Both the position numbers and the translations under genes were made by a program. This document shows positions 61,391-64,000 of a stretch of DNA of 64,000 nucleotides, one piece after another. Source of the DNA: Chrysemys picta bellii. Its lineage: Eukaryota; Chordata; Testudines; Emydidae. The notes below the pieces were generated by a model. The model was not told where the DNA came from. It saw nothing but the letters and a program-made list of their open reading frames with translations, and did no database searches. Location of the stretch: contig NC_088800.1 in the NCBI RefSeq assembly GCF_011386835.1, forward strand, positions 13,478,572-13,542,571, given 5' to 3'. Within the stretch, counting starts at the first letter, position 1, and every line of letters begins with the position of its first letter.

Positions 61391-62716
61391 TACTCTTGGA
61401 GCTCGGGGTGCAATTCCCAGCTTGTGTAGACATACTTGCGCTAGCTCTCATCGGGCTAACATGCTAAAAATAGTAGAGTAGCCATGGCAGTATAGGCTGC
61501 CTGCTCCCAGTACAACCCCTGCCCCCATCCCAACCCTATGGGTATGTATTCAGGGCAGGTAGCCCATGCCACTGCTCACTGCAGCCCATGCTACCACGGC
61601 TACACAACTATTTTTAGCATGCTAGCTCCATGAGAACTACAACTGTGTTGTGACAGATATGGCAATTTCCTGCAATGACCTTACTGTATTAAGTTTATGT
61701 ATTATTGTAGGCCAGGATTGTATGTAACCTCTCGAGGGGGAAGGATATGACAGATGTAAGACTTGGGAGTTTCAAAGACTATATTGAAAATGTGCCAGGC
61801 AAATCTGGACTTTTGGGACAGTAAGCGTTAAGAGGATTTCCTGGGGAATCCCTAGGGAGAAGTTAATGCAAATTCCCCAGCTCCAGTTATGCAAAACGCC
61901 AGTCTTTTGAAGCTATGCCTTGAGGAGAGGATCATTGTCTGCTGATTACCTGTAACAGAAGGCCAGAAGAAAAGCCTGATGCTGTATAGAGAACAGCTGA
62001 TCTGTCCAGCCTGGGTTCTGGTTTTGGGAGGATCAATTCTTTAACGATTGTGAGGTGCTCAGATTTTACAGTGATGAGAGCCGTAATAGTACCTGCATAG
62101 GTAGACAGGCAAGCACTCTATAAATAGTATTGCTGGGAGTTTATGAGATAGACAGGAAGCTGTTAAAGACTAAGAGCAATACAAAGTGTTCCCCACTCTC
62201 TCTGAGAGCTAGACGTGTTGACTCTTCATCCTTTTCTGGATTGGGGAGTTTCCTGGTGCTTCCCCATCTTTGAAAAATTGCCTTCTACAGCCTCATTTAG
62301 GTAATCTGGACTTGGAGCCTTAAAGGTTTTGGTAGCAGAGGACCCAATGGCTGGTTGGAAAAGGCAGTCCTCAGTTAGTAGGTTTGATGTTACAACTTAC
62401 ACATTACTGTCTTATCCAGTCTGAGCTAGCCAGCCCAGGATCACTAACGAGAGGAGCTGGTTGAGTAGTGCAGAACTGTGTTATTGCACATTTGTTGGAA
62501 TTACGAACTGCTATTTGGTTCAACTATGTTCATACCTCTTACTAGTTATTTAGGACTTTGTTCGTGTGTAGCTTTGTAGGCAGGCCTTTCTTTTCGAATG
62601 CTCTATGTGCACAATATTAAGGGTGATAACGGGAGAACAAGTGTATTCGCTATTCAGTATTTGCATTTGTTATTCTCCTGTTTCTGAGCTGGGCCTGAAG
62701 TGCTGAGTCCCTTGGG

Positions 62717-63717
62717 CTAGATCCACAAAGGGGACTGAGAGTCAGTGTTGCAGCGACTAATGTTTAGTCACCCTTCCACCTAACAGAATCCACAGTCCTG
62801 AGTTAGGTGCCAGGGCTTCCTGTCCAATGCATGGGGAGAGTTGGGTTCCTAAGAATGGGATCCACAAAGCCCAGCAAACTGAACAGGAAATCATCTAAGA
62901 TAGCCAATAGGAAACACCACGAAGAGGGTTATAGCCTAAACGGCACCTTTCCAAATGGACTTAGGTGACTAACTCCAGGTTGGAGGAAGGCGTCTCCTTC
63001 CCCTCAGGATTCACAGACATAAGCCCTGGCCTGGAGTTGGGCACCTCTAAGCCCTTCCTTTGGGGGGTGGGGAGGACTTTCCCGTCCCCTTATAACTTTT
63101 AGTCCAGTGGTTAGAGCACCATCCCAGAAAGTGGGAGACCTGGGATAACTTCCCCTCTCTGCCTTATGCGGAACAAGGATTTGAAGCCACATCTCGCCCT
63201 CTCGAGTGAGTGCCCTAACCAATGGGCTACTCTGGAGCGGGTTTCTCTCAATAGAAGATGTTCCCCTTTGTATAAATAAATAGTCATTAGGCCAGAGTGA
63301 AATGACTCTATAGCTCAGTGGTTAGGGAACTCACCTCAGATGTGGAAGACTCAAGTCCTTGTTCCAATGACTATTTATACAAAGGGAAACAGCTTCAGAA
63401 GGAGAGATTGAGAGAGACCCCCTCCTCCCAGAATGTCACGTAGCTGGGTTAAAAATTGTAAAAGAGGTGTCTCCTCCTTTGTTTCGTACAGGGACCAAGC
63501 CGAGAATTGATCAAGCCCTACAGGCGAGGTAGGCAAGCAGGACACTGCTGGGGCATGAGCTAGGCACCTGGATGGCTGTGTCCAGGCCCAGCAGCAGGCC
63601 TTTAGGCACCTAAGGGATTTTACTGACAGAAACATAGGCATGTAGAGACATCTAAATTTTGGCTGTAGGTGCCTAAAGTGGCAGTTCGACCCCTAAATCC
63701 TTTTGTGGCTCTAGAGC
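62717..63717. mobile_element. About 1-kb element with inverted ends and tRNA-like modules
   Basis: Left end ctagatccacaaagg and right end ccttttgtggctctag are inverted copies. The interior holds two tRNA-like segments (ccagtggttagagcacc near 63103; tagctcagtggttagggaac near 63312) and an inverted pair, ccctttgtataaataaatag (63267) and actatttatacaaaggg (63369). No transposase or RT. Boundaries and class are tentative. Confidence 0.55.
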
Positions 63718-64000
63718 CTGGTGTATGTATCTCCCAACTGCAACTCGGTTTCAATAGGAGTTGCAGGAACTGTGCAGGATCAGACCCTTTCTGTTTCATT
63801 TAAAAGTTTCAGTTATCCAATTAGTGGGCAGGACTGTTACCAGGTGACTTAGCTGACCAATCGCATACCACAAATAATATGCAACAGATAGTTGAGGTGA
63901 ACATTTTGCAAACACCCCACTGACTGACATTTGCTCATAAACCACTGAGGTTTCTTGTGAGTAACGAATGCATTCTCAAAAACCGGAATTAGTTAGCAAC

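Larger units (their letters stand above)
48357..64000 (+). other. AGBL1 intron, at least 15.6 kb, open at window end
   Basis: No frame on the + strand shows the expected next CCP block (RPY..I.ARVHPGE.N.SW). Contains the second copy of a direct duplication (48418-48565), AT-rich repeats (49960-50110, 53380-53500, 54362-54630), an interrupted CR1 (53503-54361), MIR-like pieces (52545-52635, 54785-54950, 61320-61390), a reverse-transcriptase remnant (60190-61210) and a 1-kb TIR element (62717-63717). Bases 50111-52540 and 54951-60189 are mostly unrecognised. Confidence 0.7.

Noticed and set aside
63300..63370. tRNA gene in the tagctcagtggttagg segment
   Set aside because: tRNA-like start only, embedded in a larger repeat; the acceptor stem is not completed.

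Overview
This is eukaryotic, vertebrate genomic DNA, most likely from a cryptodiran (hard-shelled) turtle. Three things point there: widely spaced coding exons with GT-AG splice sites; two copies of a tRNA-headed, CR1-tailed SINE of the type known from cryptodires (6957-7151 and 20971-21150); and CR1 LINE 3' ends with a tandem TTATGTTC-type tail. Species cannot be read from the sequence, and the turtle assignment is an inference from repeat families recognised by eye.

The only protein-coding gene I can support is a cytosolic carboxypeptidase of the Nna1/CCP family on the + strand, best matched to AGBL1 (CCP4). Twelve internal exons lie at 302-339, 12360-12568, 18554-18719, 20417-20490, 26387-26503, 27576-28174, 30867-30950, 32636-32725, 33133-33281, 37297-37384, 45076-45220 and 48203-48356. 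All have GT-AG boundaries. Their phases join without a break into 637 codons with no internal stop. They encode the end of the N-terminal ARM-like helical region, an acidic and variable linker, and the CCP-specific N-domain up to the TITAMPES motif just before the M14 catalytic domain. The first exons and promoter lie upstream of the window. The zinc-peptidase exons lie downstream: no exon is recognisable in the last 15.6 kb.

The remaining roughly 97% is intron. It is dominated by non-autonomous DNA transposons, many with exact 8-bp target-site duplications typical of hAT elements. One hAT-like palindromic family has full copies at 476-808, 13049-13381 and 53982-54314 (333 bp each), shorter internally deleted copies at 15280-15562, 19416-19722 and 34249-34455, and fragments at 22703-22856, 46242-46450 and 8280-8384. 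Other 8-bp-TSD families lie at 1293-1415/22251-22376, 3312-3594/23872-24173, 4181-4492/21474-21795, 17176-17695 and 36022-36157. There is a TA-flanked mariner-like MITE (20756-20943), two elements with probable 3-bp duplications (34544-34789, 53586-53858), CR1 and CR1/L2-like LINE remnants, a frameshifted reverse-transcriptase remnant (60190-61210), MIR-like SINE remnants, a 5S-rRNA-like remnant, minisatellites and microsatellites.

No functional RNA gene, CRISPR array, operon or promoter was found. The most useful leads are a direct duplication bracketing the last exon, a competing 3' splice site upstream of the largest exon, a UG tract beside the second exon, a long hairpin interrupted by a datable MITE, and hAT copies that share an interior but carry different termini.
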